10,552 nt of DNA from an uncultured Bacteroidota bacterium (lineage in GTDB: Bacteria > Bacteroidota > Bacteroidia > Chitinophagales > Chitinophagaceae). Numbering within the stretch: the first letter of the stretch is position 1; every line of letters starts with the position of its first letter. The stretch is taken from NCBI GenBank assembly GCA_946887345.1, contig CAMPKR010000058.1, positions 1 through 10,552 of the forward strand, given 5' to 3'. Below the pieces are notes generated by a model that ran no database searches, was not told the origin of the DNA, and saw nothing but the letters and a program-made list of their open reading frames with translations. Made by a program: the position numbers and the translations under genes. This document shows positions 1 through 7,406 of this stretch, in pieces.

Positions 1-2511
1 GCTGAGGCCAACGCGTACGCCGAAGGACTGGCCGCGGTAGCTGTCCCAGCTCTGCACAAAGTCTACCCTGAAAAGGCGTATCATTTTAAAGCCTATGTTA
101 TCAATGCTGGCAAAGACTTCGGTGTAGTAGTTGCCTTTGTTAACATAGAAGCTGTTGCTGCCCAGCATCAGGTACCACTGCAGTTGACGAAGCAGGGGGA
201 TCTTATTGGTAAGCAAGCCTTTCAGTGAATACTCTACATGCGCTTCGCCATAGATAATCTCAGTGTTGCTGTGGGTGTAATAGGGAAGTAACTGGAAACT
301 GCGCAGGTAAGGTGCAGAGAGGACGATCTGGTTGCCATTGAGGTGCATCATGTCCTGGCTGCCCACTGCATTCTTATTCAGGAAGCCGCCCGCTGCTAAA
401 TTGTAAGAAATGCTGCCCAGCAGTTTCAGCCTGAAGTCATCGCCGATGCTGAAGCGCCATTTGTCGAAGTTGACATCGCTGTTTAGTATGCCTGGCAGGC
501 CCTTCTGATAGTCCAGGATAAATACCGGCCAGTTACTGCCGTTAGGGACTTTCTGATCGGGGAAGAGCGTGTAAGTGTACCCCGGCTTGTACGACAAGCT
601 CAGGGTGAACAACACCGCTTTGTGGTTTTGCCAGAGCACTGTTTTCAGCTGCGGTGGTATGTTGTCGCTGAGCGGCATCACTTCCTTGCCTGCCAGTGAG
701 AAGGTATCGCTGTTAAAGAGTATGTACCGCTGCTGGTAAGAGGTGCTTGCCTTCCAGCGGAAGCCATTGCCGTGGTTGCGTGCAAAGTACAGGCTGCCCT
801 GCACGCGCTCATAAAGCTTCATATGGTTCTTCCGCCAGAAGATAGTAGAGAAGACATTGTATATGGGTTCTATCGGGTTAGCGGGATTATATTGGAATAC
901 ATAGCTGCCGCCACTACCACCTATAGACCAGCTTTTTCCCCGCCATTCCCTGTCGTTCACGGTGTAGCTGAGGGAGCCGATACCATTGATGTGGCCATTG
1001 CTGAAACCATAACGTCCCGCAACATTGGCTGCGAGTGTTTTACCCGTATCTACAGTGCGCCTCCACGATATTCCTGGTGATACGTTGATGCCCTCTACTG
1101 CATTGTAGCTGAGCATGCCGGAAGACCCGGGTATAAGGTCTAGTATTGGATTGATGTAAAAAGTGTTTTTCCGATGCTTAGTAGTCTGCGACTCACCAAA
1201 TACCAATAAGTCCATCAGGCTGATACGGTTTTCCCTTCTTCTCATCGAATCCTGGTAAGCAGGGTCTTCGTATTTTTTATTGAGGCTGTCTTTTATCACA
1301 TAGTCTTTTATCTCGTCGTCTTCAAGCGGTATGGGTCTGTTCTCCGTCCAGTAGGAGCTGTCTTTCTTGTTAGCTGTCTTTTCATAGCTGCTGGTAATTT
1401 TGTTATCGAAGACTGTGTCCGGTATGGGCTGGTTTACCTTCTGGTTGTTATAGATGGTTACTGCGTGCCCGGTAATGTTGAAGCCGAATATGCTAAGGGT
1501 GGGGTATATTACCTGGTTTTTAACTACCCATACATCTTTTTCAAGCGGGAGGAAGCTCTGTTCTATTTTCAGGGTATCGAGCAAGTCGAGCGAGTTCTTT
1601 TTGGTGACATGCAGGTTCAGGCTGTGTATGGCCCAGTCGTCGCTTACTATATATATGTAGCCTTCGTAAAGAGGTTCGTATAACCTCTTTGGCGCCACCT
1701 TGATCTTATTGATGGTATAGGTACCTTCTTTAAACTCTCCCTGGTAGGTGTAGCGGTAATAGTTCAGCGCGTTTTCACTGATGGGAGATACGAAACCGCG
1801 GGGATTAAGGTTAGAGAAAATGCGGATGTTATTTTCGTAGAAAGTTATTACCTGGGGCATTTGAGAAAAGCCCAATCCATTGGGGTTGCCACTCTCCTTA
1901 ACGGAGCGGATGATGGTGCGCTCTTTGTCGCCTTGTGAATAGTAGTCGGCTTCTTCTACGCAAAGGTAGATAACAGCTTTGCCGTTGCTATCCCTACCCA
2001 GTTCGTCTTTTATTTCTTTTTCGCTGCTGCCGGCTATAACTTTAAGTGTCCCGTCGGACTTGAGTGAGCGGTTTCTCAATACCCCCTTCAGATATATGGA
2101 TGTCTGAAATGAGCGCACTTGCTGCAGGTGGAATTTTCTCCGTTCTATAGCCTTGCGGATGATGTAGTAAGCGGGGTCTTCATCTTTTATCACTGCCTCT
2201 TTAAGTTCCAGGGCCTGCTCCAGCAGCTTAAAATTTTTCATTGTAGTGCCATTACCTTTTACAGTTACCAACTGGCTGACTTGCTTGTAGCCCATATACT
2301 GGACTGTCAGTTGATAACTGCCATCCGGCAGGTGCAGCTGGTATTCGCCATTGGCATTGGCGCTGGTGCCATTGGTAGTTCCCTTTACGAACACTATGGC
2401 GAAGGGCAGAGGCTCGCCGGTATTGTCGGTTACTTTACCTACTACCGTCCCTGCCTTTGCCAGGAAAGGGAGCAGTACTATTATCAATACCAGGCTTAGT
2501 TTCTTGAGCAT
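1..2511 (-). CDS. DUF5686 family outer-membrane protein with N-terminal carboxypeptidase-regulatory-like domain (3' end cut by window edge)
   Basis: The frame is open for 837 codons from the ATG at 2509-2511 to base 1. The stop lies outside, but the last visible residues (SYRGQSFGVRVGLS) look like a final beta strand, so probably only a few residues are missing. Residues 1-20 form a signal peptide (MLKK, hydrophobic core, then AKA before G21). Residues about 21-110 are a CarboxypepD_reg-like beta-sandwich (GKVTDNTGEPLPFAIVFVKG, then NGEYQLHLPDGSYQL and YMGYKQ). The segment DEDPAYYIIRKAIERR near residue 135 is the hallmark opening of DUF5686. The rest is rich in alternating aromatic strands, as expected of an outer-membrane beta-barrel. 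By family this is a surface or outer-membrane protein of unknown function, not a proven TonB receptor; no plug domain was recognised. It lies 69 bp downstream of the deoxynucleoside kinase gene with no recognisable promoter of its own, so it may be co-transcribed. Family assignment is firm; function is unknown. Confidence 0.85.
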   Translation of the reverse strand, partial: MLKKLSLVLIIVLLPFLAKAGTVVGKVTDNTGEPLPFAIVFVKGTTNGTSANANGEYQLHLPDGSYQLTVQYMGYKQVSQLVTVKGNGTTMKNFKLLEQALELKEAVIKDEDPAYYIIRKAIERRKFHLQQVRSFQTSIYLKGVLRNRSLKSDGTLKVIAGSSEKEIKDELGRDSNGKAVIYLCVEEADYYSQGDKERTIIRSVKESGNPNGLGFSQMPQVITFYENNIRIFSNLNPRGFVSPISENALNYYRYTYQGEFKEGTYTINKIKVAPKRLYEPLYEGYIYIVSDDWAIHSLNLHVTKKNSLDLLDTLKIEQSFLPLEKDVWVVKNQVIYPTLSIFGFNITGHAVTIYNNQKVNQPIPDTVFDNKITSSYEKTANKKDSSYWTENRPIPLEDDEIKDYVIKDSLNKKYEDPAYQDSMRRRENRISLMDLLVFGESQTTKHRKNTFYINPILDLIPGSSGMLSYNAVEGINVSPGISWRRTVDTGKTLAANVAGRYGFSNGHINGIGSLSYTVNDREWRGKSWSIGGSGGSYVFQYNPANPIEPIYNVFSTIFWRKNHMKLYERVQGSLYFARNHGNGFRWKASTSYQQRYILFNSDTFSLAGKEVMPLSDNIPPQLKTVLWQNHKAVLFTLSLSYKPGYTYTLFPDQKVPNGSNWPVFILDYQKGLPGILNSDVNFDKWRFSIGDDFRLKLLGSISYNLAAGGFLNKNAVGSQDMMHLNGNQIVLSAPYLRSFQLLPYYTHSNTEIIYGEAHVEYSLKGLLTNKIPLLRQLQWYLMLGSNSFYVNKGNYYTEVFASIDNIGFKMIRLFRVDFVQSWDSYRGQSFGVRVGLS

Positions 2512-2532
2512 GCAATAAGTGTTTTAGGCTGT

Positions 2533-2563
2533 GCCGCACGATATAGCATATATCGTGCAAGGC
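2533..2563. other. Strong intergenic hairpin between the kinase and DUF5686 genes
   Basis: GCACGATATA (2536-2545) and TATATCGTGC (2549-2558) are perfect complements around a 3-nt loop. GCC (2533-2535) and GGC (2561-2563) can extend the stem across a 2-nt bulge. Neither strand has a T-run after the hairpin, so it is not a classic intrinsic terminator. It could attenuate transcription, protect or process a shared mRNA, or be a terminator without a U-tract. The structure is seen directly; the role is inferred. Confidence 0.7.
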
Positions 2564-2580
2564 CCCCGAAATGTTACAGG

Positions 2581-3216
2581 CTAGAATAAGCCATGTATCT
2601 GGGCGTCGATACGGCGCACCACCTCGGCAAAGTCCTCATCATTTTCCGCAAAGTTGCTGTTGTCTATATCTATTACCAGCAGGGGACCGTCTTTATAGCC
2701 GTCTATCCATTTGTTGTAGAATTCGTTCAGCCTTTTCAGGTAGTCAAGCCTTATGTTCTCTTCGTATTCACGACCCCGTTTTTGTATCTGGTCCACCAGC
2801 TTAGGGATCGAAGCCCTCAGGTATATCAGCAGGTCGGGTGGAGTAAGCATTCTTTTGAGTGTGCCGAAGAAAGAAGCATAATTCTCAAAATCCCTCTTGG
2901 TCATCAGGCCCATCTCATAGAGGTTAGGAGCAAAAATGTGCGCATCTTCGTATATAGTCCTGTCCTGTATCACCGAATCTTTGCCCTTCATAATATCCAG
3001 CAGGTTGGCCAGGCGGTTGTTCAGGAAGTATACCTGCAGGTTGAACGACCAGCGCTGCATATCCTCGTAAAAATCTACGAGATAAGGATTGTGTTCTACA
3101 TCTTCATAATGTGCTTTCCATTTGTAGTGTTTTGCCAGCTTCTCTGTCAAAGTCGTTTTTCCCGACCCGATGTTACCGGCAACGGCTATATGTTTAGGAG
3201 TAGATTTTGGAGGCAT
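2581..3216 (-). CDS. Deoxynucleoside kinase (dGK/dAK/dCK-like)
   Basis: A 211-aa cytoplasmic enzyme that transfers phosphate from a nucleoside triphosphate to the 5'-OH of a deoxynucleoside in the salvage pathway. The P-loop is at residues 14-22 (GNIGSGKTT). The substrate-pocket segment YEDVEHNPYLVDFY at 37-50 has the typical glutamate (E38) and is followed by the conserved RWSFNLQVYFLNNR. The QDRTIYED motif at 84-91 carries the DR pair of the family. The arginine-rich LID is at about 147-156 (KRGREYEENI). Length matches the Bacillus dGK/dCK-type enzymes. The QDR(S/T)IYED and NPYL signatures favour this bacterial type over thymidine kinase, but the preferred base cannot be read from sequence alone. 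The start is the first ATG of the frame and leaves a normal lead of 13 residues before the P-loop. It lies 74 bp after trpS, and no terminator was seen between them. Confidence 0.9.
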   Translation of the reverse strand: MPPKSTPKHIAVAGNIGSGKTTLTEKLAKHYKWKAHYEDVEHNPYLVDFYEDMQRWSFNLQVYFLNNRLANLLDIMKGKDSVIQDRTIYEDAHIFAPNLYEMGLMTKRDFENYASFFGTLKRMLTPPDLLIYLRASIPKLVDQIQKRGREYEENIRLDYLKRLNEFYNKWIDGYKDGPLLVIDIDNSNFAENDEDFAEVVRRIDAQIHGLF

Positions 3217-3290
3217 GTTTCTTTAACTTAAATACAATATAATACACGGGAGGGAGAAAATCCATCCTTTAACATTAAATGGGTATTCTT

Positions 3291-4289
3291 TTAATAATAA
3301 TGGATGCCAATTTGCCTGCGGGCGGCGGCTATGGTCTTTGAGGCGCTTTCGCGGGCTTTTTCCGCTCCTGTTTTCAGTATTTTTTGTATTTGAGCCTGAT
3401 CCTGTTGCAGTTCTGCAGCTTTTTCGCGTATGGGACGTACAAAGTTTACCATGTCTTCAGCCAGCTGCTTTTTCATATCGCCATAGCGGATGTTGCAGTT
3501 ATTATAAGCACTCCTGTAAGTTTCTACCGTAGCGGGATTAGATACCAGGTGCATCAGCTGGAAGACATTCTGTATATACTCGGGCATCTCGCTGTTCGGT
3601 TCTGTTGGTCCTGAATCAGTTTTTGCCTTCATTATCTTTTTGCGTATAGTATCATCATCATCAGCTAAGTAGAGGGTAGCATTTGCATTTTCGCTTTTGC
3701 TCATCTTTCCTGTTCCATCGAGGCTGGGAACCTTTACCAGTTCGCTGCCAAAGTTGAAAGGTACAGGTTCCGGGAAGAGGTCACCGTAGCGGGTATTGTA
3801 TCGGTGCGCAAAGTTGCGGGCCATTTCCAGGTGTTGCTCCTGGTCTTTGCCTACGGGCACCTTTACTGCACGATGTATTAATATATCTGCTGCCATCAGC
3901 ACGGGGTAGGTGAGCAGGCCGGCATTTACATTCTCGGGTTGCTGGCGAACCTTGTCTTTAAAAGTCGGTACTTTTTCCAGCTCACCTTTGTAGGCCATCA
4001 TGTTCAGCATCAGGTATAGTTCCGGTATTTCCGGCAGGTCGCTTTGAGCGTAGAGGGCTACTTTCCCAGGATCCAGGCCGCAGGCCACATTTTCGGCTAC
4101 TACCCTGAATACGTTCGCCCTTAGATCTTTGGGGTCGGGGTGGGTAGTGAGCGAATGATAATCGGCCACGAAGAAATAGCAGTTATAATCTTCCTGCATT
4201 TTCACGTAGTTGCGCATAGCGCCGAAATAATTGCCTAAGTGTAAGTATCCTGTAGAGCGAATCCCGCTCACTACTATTTCCTTTGCCAT
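3291..4289 (-). CDS. trpS: Tryptophanyl-tRNA synthetase
   Basis: Class I aminoacyl-tRNA synthetase that charges tRNA-Trp in the cytoplasm. With the start at 4287-4289 the protein is 332 aa, the usual length for bacterial TrpRS. The HIGH-type signature is GYLHLGNY at residues 14-21 and the KMSKS loop is GKMSKS at 194-199. The segment VGKDQEQHLEMARNFAHRYN (147-166) is typical of the family. The frame extends 19 codons further upstream to an ATG at 4346, but that extension (MANHQNLENRGSFCTF...) has no family resemblance. It would also cover the TAnnTTTG promoter element, so the internal ATG before AKEIVVSGIRSTG is preferred. This is a single-copy housekeeping gene, here the first gene of a possible trpS-kinase-DUF5686 unit. 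Confidence 0.95.
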   Translation of the reverse strand: MAKEIVVSGIRSTGYLHLGNYFGAMRNYVKMQEDYNCYFFVADYHSLTTHPDPKDLRANVFRVVAENVACGLDPGKVALYAQSDLPEIPELYLMLNMMAYKGELEKVPTFKDKVRQQPENVNAGLLTYPVLMAADILIHRAVKVPVGKDQEQHLEMARNFAHRYNTRYGDLFPEPVPFNFGSELVKVPSLDGTGKMSKSENANATLYLADDDDTIRKKIMKAKTDSGPTEPNSEMPEYIQNVFQLMHLVSNPATVETYRSAYNNCNIRYGDMKKQLAEDMVNFVRPIREKAAELQQDQAQIQKILKTGAEKARESASKTIAAARRQIGIHYY

Positions 4290-4297
4290 AACGGTTG

Positions 4298-4305
4298 CAA
4301 ATGTA
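4298..4305 (-). promoter_or_regulatory. Candidate Bacteroidota -7 element for trpS
   Basis: The minus strand reads TACATTTG, an exact match to the Bacteroidota sigma-70 -7 consensus TAnnTTTG. It ends only 8 bases before the trpS start codon, so transcription would begin at or just before the ATG and give a leaderless or near-leaderless mRNA. No -33 TTG is seen at the usual 17-23 bp spacing, which lowers confidence. Confidence 0.4.
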
Positions 4306-4345
4306 CAAAACGAACCACGATTCTCTAGATTTTGATGATTTGCCA

Positions 4346-4435
4346 CGATTCAGCTCTGTCAGACTGAGCGAAGGATTCTCAACTGAAGATTCGTTACGAA
4401 ACAATGGTTCGGCTCCGCTCACCATGACAGAATCG
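4346..4435. repeat. Imperfect REP-like inverted repeat upstream of trpS
   Basis: The left arm at 4356-4373 (CTGTCAGACTGAGCGAAG) pairs with the right arm at 4413-4430, whose complement reads CTGTCATGGTGAGCGGAG: 14 of 18 positions agree. The symmetry extends outward through CGATTC (4346-4351) and GAATCG (4430-4435), and the loop holds a small TTCG-TTA-CGAA hairpin. The core TGTCAnnnTGAGCG(A/G)AG resembles short dispersed intergenic repeats that I recall as common in Bacteroidota genomes; only one copy lies in this window, so dispersal is inferred. Confidence 0.55.
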
Positions 4436-4481
4436 GTTTTGACGTTTTGCCATGACTTGTTAACGTCTCAGCTCTGAGAAC

Positions 4482-4505
4482 AAAAAAGACGGGATATATA
4501 TCCCG
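4482..4505 (-). terminator. Rho-independent terminator of the repressor/M56 operon
   Basis: Read on the minus strand, the perfect palindrome CGGGATATATATCCCG (4490-4505) is followed by TC and then six T residues (4482-4487). It starts 26 bases past the stop codon of the second M56 gene, so it closes that operon and separates it from trpS. Confidence 0.85.
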
Positions 4506-4531
4506 CCCGTTTATATTCAATCTATAGTTTA

Positions 4532-5734
4532 TTACAGCTTGTATGATATGGGCAGGGTCAACTGTGCCTTTACCGGCTTTCCGTCCTTCATGGCAGGTTT
4601 CCATTTTGGCATCTTATTGATTACATCCAGCGCGGCCTTGGTCAGTGATTCGTCCGGTGACTTTATCACATCTATAGTCGTCAATTCGCCTTTTTGGTCG
4701 ATACCCAGTTTTACGATCACCTTGCCTTCTATTTTTTTGTCCCGGGCCGCTTTGGGATATACAATGTTTTTTGCCATGAATTCCATCAGGTCGCCATTGA
4801 ATTCAGGGGCCTTATCAAAGTCCGCGACCGTTTCGGGCCCCACCATTTCTACTTCCATGGGGCCTTCCGGTCCTACAACTTGTACTATTTCTCCCTTGCT
4901 TGCGGCTTTTTTGCCTTGCTCACTATCCTTTGCGCATTGCACATAGAGCATACCTGTTACCAGCAATAAGGACAGGATAATAACTTTTAATTTTCCCGCG
5001 TGGGAATGTGTTTTTTGCAACATAGTAATTCTGCGTTTTATCGGGTGATGAAAAAATGTATGCGATAAGGCAAAGTGCCTGGTATGGAATAATTCGTTTA
5101 GCAGGCTCTTGCTATAGTCCTGCCTGTCATTGACAGCCACAGCATCAGCCTGGAACTCGTGAACCGTTTTTAGTTCCTTTAGTATCAACCAAAGCATCAG
5201 GTTGGGCCAGGCAAAGCACAGCAGTAGTCTTGACAGCACTATATCGTAGCTGTGCCTGTAGTACACGTGTGCTGCTTCATGTTCCAGTATTGCGTTGTTT
5301 GCTTCGTTGCCGGGAATGAATACATAGCTGAACCAGGAACCCGGGCCCATACCCGTACCTCTCACGAGCTGTATGTTGCCGCGTAGCTCAGCTTCATGTC
5401 TTCTTACAAAAAGGATCAATTGTATCACCTGTGCCAGCAAATAGCCGAGCAGTGTAAAACAGACAGCGCAGTAAGCTATCGGCAGTATGCCTATACTTCC
5501 GGCTTTGGCAGAAATATTAGAGCCAACTGTGAGCACAGGTAGCATTATATTGGTTACAGCACTACCCGAGCTTTGCAAGCCATTTATTTTTACGAACGGC
5601 AGTGCAAAGGGCAGTACCATATTTATCAGCAGGTAAGCCCGGCTCCAGGCATGCGAGCTCCTGTTTTTCATAAAGAGCAGGTATACCAGGTGCAGCAGTG
5701 CTGTATATATAGTTGTCTGAATGAAGTATATCAT
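4532..5734 (-). CDS. BlaR1-like M56 metallopeptidase with C-terminal TonB domain (second copy)
   Basis: 400 aa, third gene of the operon and paralogue of the gene 14 bp upstream. Membrane segments lie at about 4-22, 33-50, 83-110 and 249-265. Between the third and fourth is the M56 zinc-protease domain: HEAAH at 152-156 supplies two zinc ligands and the catalytic Glu, and the ELKTVHEFQAD segment (187-197) supplies a downstream Glu ligand, probably E193. The conserved block HTFFHHPIKRR follows at 225-235. After the last membrane segment comes a linker with Gly/Pro/Val/Glu-rich repeats (about 284-304) and then a TonB C-terminal domain (about 310-400; YPKAARDKKIEGKVIVKLGID). In BlaR1/MecR1 the equivalent C-terminal part is a penicillin-binding sensor that triggers cleavage of the BlaI/MecI repressor. 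Here the TonB domain takes that place, so the signal sensed is unknown. The terminator follows directly. Confidence 0.9.
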   Translation of the reverse strand: MIYFIQTTIYTALLHLVYLLFMKNRSSHAWSRAYLLINMVLPFALPFVKINGLQSSGSAVTNIMLPVLTVGSNISAKAGSIGILPIAYCAVCFTLLGYLLAQVIQLILFVRRHEAELRGNIQLVRGTGMGPGSWFSYVFIPGNEANNAILEHEAAHVYYRHSYDIVLSRLLLCFAWPNLMLWLILKELKTVHEFQADAVAVNDRQDYSKSLLNELFHTRHFALSHTFFHHPIKRRITMLQKTHSHAGKLKVIILSLLLVTGMLYVQCAKDSEQGKKAASKGEIVQVVGPEGPMEVEMVGPETVADFDKAPEFNGDLMEFMAKNIVYPKAARDKKIEGKVIVKLGIDQKGELTTIDVIKSPDESLTKAALDVINKMPKWKPAMKDGKPVKAQLTLPISYKL

Positions 5735-5748
5735 AGTGTGCCTGGTTT

Positions 5749-7020
5749 TTAACAGCCTTCGCGCTCTTCAGCAGCAACGTACAGAGGTGCTGCCTTAGGA
5801 TCAGGGAATTTTACCAGTCCGCTTCCTATAACACGATCATACTTAGTTGGCTCAGGATATTCCATTCTGAAGTTGATAGGCATAGTGTAGTACACCTTCA
5901 CTTTCCTGCCGTTCTGTTCGCCCGGTTCCCAGGTTGAGAGCTGCTTTACAGCTGCCAGTGCGGCATCGGAGAGTGATTGATCGGGTGAGGATACCACTGC
6001 AGGGTTTTGAAGTTTACCACTTTCATCTATGACGAATTTCACGACTACCTGGCCTTCTATTTTCTTGTCTTTAGCTACCTGGGGATATTTGAGGATGGTT
6101 GGAAGATGATACACAAGATGGTTTGTTCCCTTCCATTCAGGCATCTTATCGGCATGATCATATATGCCATTGCTGTCCATTTGCGCTTTACTGGCTGAGC
6201 CGTTTTTGGTTGCATCTTTGGAAGAACGCGCATAGAGTATTCCCGTGAGCATAAGCAGGAAGACCGTAACTACTTTTATTTTTCCGGTGCTGCTGTTCTT
6301 TTGTAACATCATGATTCTGCGTTTTATCGGGTGATGAAAAAATGTATGAGATAAGGCAAAGTGTTTGGTATGGAATAACTCGTTCAGCAGGCTTTGGCCA
6401 TAGTCGGTGCTATCCTTGCCGGCTGCGGCATCGGCTTCAAATTCATGGACGGTCTTCAGTTCGTTCAGTATCAGCAAGAACATTGCATTGGGCCAGGCGA
6501 AGCACAATCCAAGCCGCGACAGCACTATATCGTAGCTATGGCCATATTGAACGTGGGCCATTTCGTGTTTCATTACGGCATCATCTGCATTTTCGTCAGG
6601 GATAAAAACATAGTTGAACCAGGAACCCGGTCCCATGCCTGTACCGCGGAGTAGTTTTATATTGCCTACCTGCTCTGCTTTATTCCTTCTAATAAAGAGC
6701 ATCAGCTGTACAGCCTGTGCCACGAGATAGCCGAACATCGCAAAACTGATGGCTATATATATTATAGGCAGCAGGTCTGTTTTTTCAGCTGTAGCAGTTA
6801 GTTCAGCGCCAATGTTTACTACCGGCAGCATTACAGTGCTTATGGCCGTATTTTGATTTTGAAATGCTGCTATTGATATAAACGGCAGCACGAAAGGAAG
6901 TGCCATGTTCATAAGCAGGTAGGCACGGCTCCAGAGATGAGAAGTCCTGTTCTTCATAAAGAGCAGGTACACTATATATAACAGTGCAGCATAAATGGTG
7001 GCCTGGATGAAGTACATCAT
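5749..7020 (-). CDS. BlaR1-like M56 metallopeptidase with C-terminal TonB domain (first copy)
   Basis: 423 aa, second gene of the operon, starting 5 bp after the repressor stop codon. The architecture matches its neighbour: membrane segments near 4-22, 33-50, 84-110 and 247-263, HEMAH at 152-156, and ELKTVHEFEAD (187-197) as the downstream zinc-ligand segment, so the protease site looks intact. The TonB C-terminal domain spans about 305-385 (YPQVAKDKKIEGQVVVKFVID). Unlike the second copy it continues for about 36 further residues, rich in Pro and charged residues and ending EEREGC. The two proteins align without gaps through residue 240 or so, and then diverge in the linker. The likely role is a membrane sensor-protease acting on the adjacent BlaI-type repressor, by analogy with BlaR1; the stimulus is unknown. 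The frame begins with two ATG codons (7015-7020) and either may be used. Confidence 0.9.
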   Translation of the reverse strand: MMYFIQATIYAALLYIVYLLFMKNRTSHLWSRAYLLMNMALPFVLPFISIAAFQNQNTAISTVMLPVVNIGAELTATAEKTDLLPIIYIAISFAMFGYLVAQAVQLMLFIRRNKAEQVGNIKLLRGTGMGPGSWFNYVFIPDENADDAVMKHEMAHVQYGHSYDIVLSRLGLCFAWPNAMFLLILNELKTVHEFEADAAAGKDSTDYGQSLLNELFHTKHFALSHTFFHHPIKRRIMMLQKNSSTGKIKVVTVFLLMLTGILYARSSKDATKNGSASKAQMDSNGIYDHADKMPEWKGTNHLVYHLPTILKYPQVAKDKKIEGQVVVKFVIDESGKLQNPAVVSSPDQSLSDAALAAVKQLSTWEPGEQNGRKVKVYYTMPINFRMEYPEPTKYDRVIGSGLVKFPDPKAAPLYVAAEEREGC

Positions 7021-7025
7021 AACGC

Positions 7026-7400
7026 TTATTTTGCTTTATTATCTTTTAATTGTTTCAGTATCGATTCCAGTTCTTCAATGCTGATGTCTTTTTCTTTGGC
7101 GAAGAATGAGAGCATATTACTGAAAGACCCCTCGAAGTATCCCTTCACAAATTGCTTCATGCTCTTCTTGGTGTAATCTTCTTTTTTCACCAGGGCATGG
7201 TACCTGTTAGACTTGCCGAACGACTCGTGCGCTGCAAAGCCCTTGTCTTCAAGAATCTTTATTATAGTGCTTACTGTATTGTAGTGTGGTTTTGGCTCAG
7301 GCATTTCATCTACTATATCCTTTATAAAAGCGTGCTCCAGCTGCCATAGCACCTGCATTATTTCTTCTTCTGCCTTCGTTAATGCTTTGAACGTTCTCAT
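7026..7400 (-). CDS. BlaI/MecI/CopY-family transcriptional repressor
   Basis: A 124-aa cytoplasmic DNA-binding protein, the normal length for the family. The N-terminal winged helix covers about residues 5-75: LTKAEEEIMQVLWQ begins helix 1, and HYNTVSTIIKILEDKGF (39-55) is the recognition helix and the start of the wing, matching the family pattern NTVxTxLxRLxxKG. The C-terminal half (about 75-124; KSMKQFVKGYFEGSFSNMLSFF, then IEELESILKQL) is the dimerisation region that BlaR1-type proteases cut in the bla and mec systems. It is the first gene of an operon with two BlaR1-like peptidases, 5 bp upstream of the first. Two perfect operator-like inverted repeats lie within 45 bp of its start, so autoregulation is likely. 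I did not find a beta-lactamase or PBP2a gene nearby; the true regulon is unknown. Confidence 0.93.
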   Translation of the reverse strand: MRTFKALTKAEEEIMQVLWQLEHAFIKDIVDEMPEPKPHYNTVSTIIKILEDKGFAAHESFGKSNRYHALVKKEDYTKKSMKQFVKGYFEGSFSNMLSFFAKEKDISIEELESILKQLKDNKAK

Positions 7401-7406
7401 CTCTTC

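Noticed and set aside
772..2499. Several plus-strand open frames opposite the DUF5686 gene
   Set aside because: All lie within the uninterrupted 837-codon minus-strand gene, which has a recognisable domain order.
2593..3231. A 212-codon open frame on the plus strand opposite the deoxynucleoside kinase
   Set aside because: The kinase on the minus strand has all family motifs; the plus-strand product resembles nothing and simply mirrors its codon pattern.
3217..3290. Possible separate promoter for the deoxynucleoside kinase gene
   Set aside because: The AT-rich stretch has no TAnnTTTG match with a spaced TTG; co-transcription with trpS is simpler.
4290..4346. Nineteen-codon N-terminal extension of trpS
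   Set aside because: It has no TrpRS resemblance and would place the TAnnTTTG promoter element inside the gene; the shorter form has the standard family length.
4183..4425. Open frame of 80 codons on the minus strand crossing the trpS start and the REP-like repeat
   Set aside because: It overlaps the 5' end of trpS in another frame and its upstream part is repeat sequence; no family resemblance.
4466..4479. Palindrome TCTCAG-CT-CTGAGA next to the operon terminator
   Set aside because: Short, and on the minus strand the T-run precedes it; the adjacent GGGATATATATCCC hairpin already explains termination.
4532..7400. Reading the operon as a beta-lactam resistance locus
   Set aside because: No penicillin-binding sensor domain and no beta-lactamase or PBP2a gene is present; only the repressor and protease modules are shared with bla/mec.
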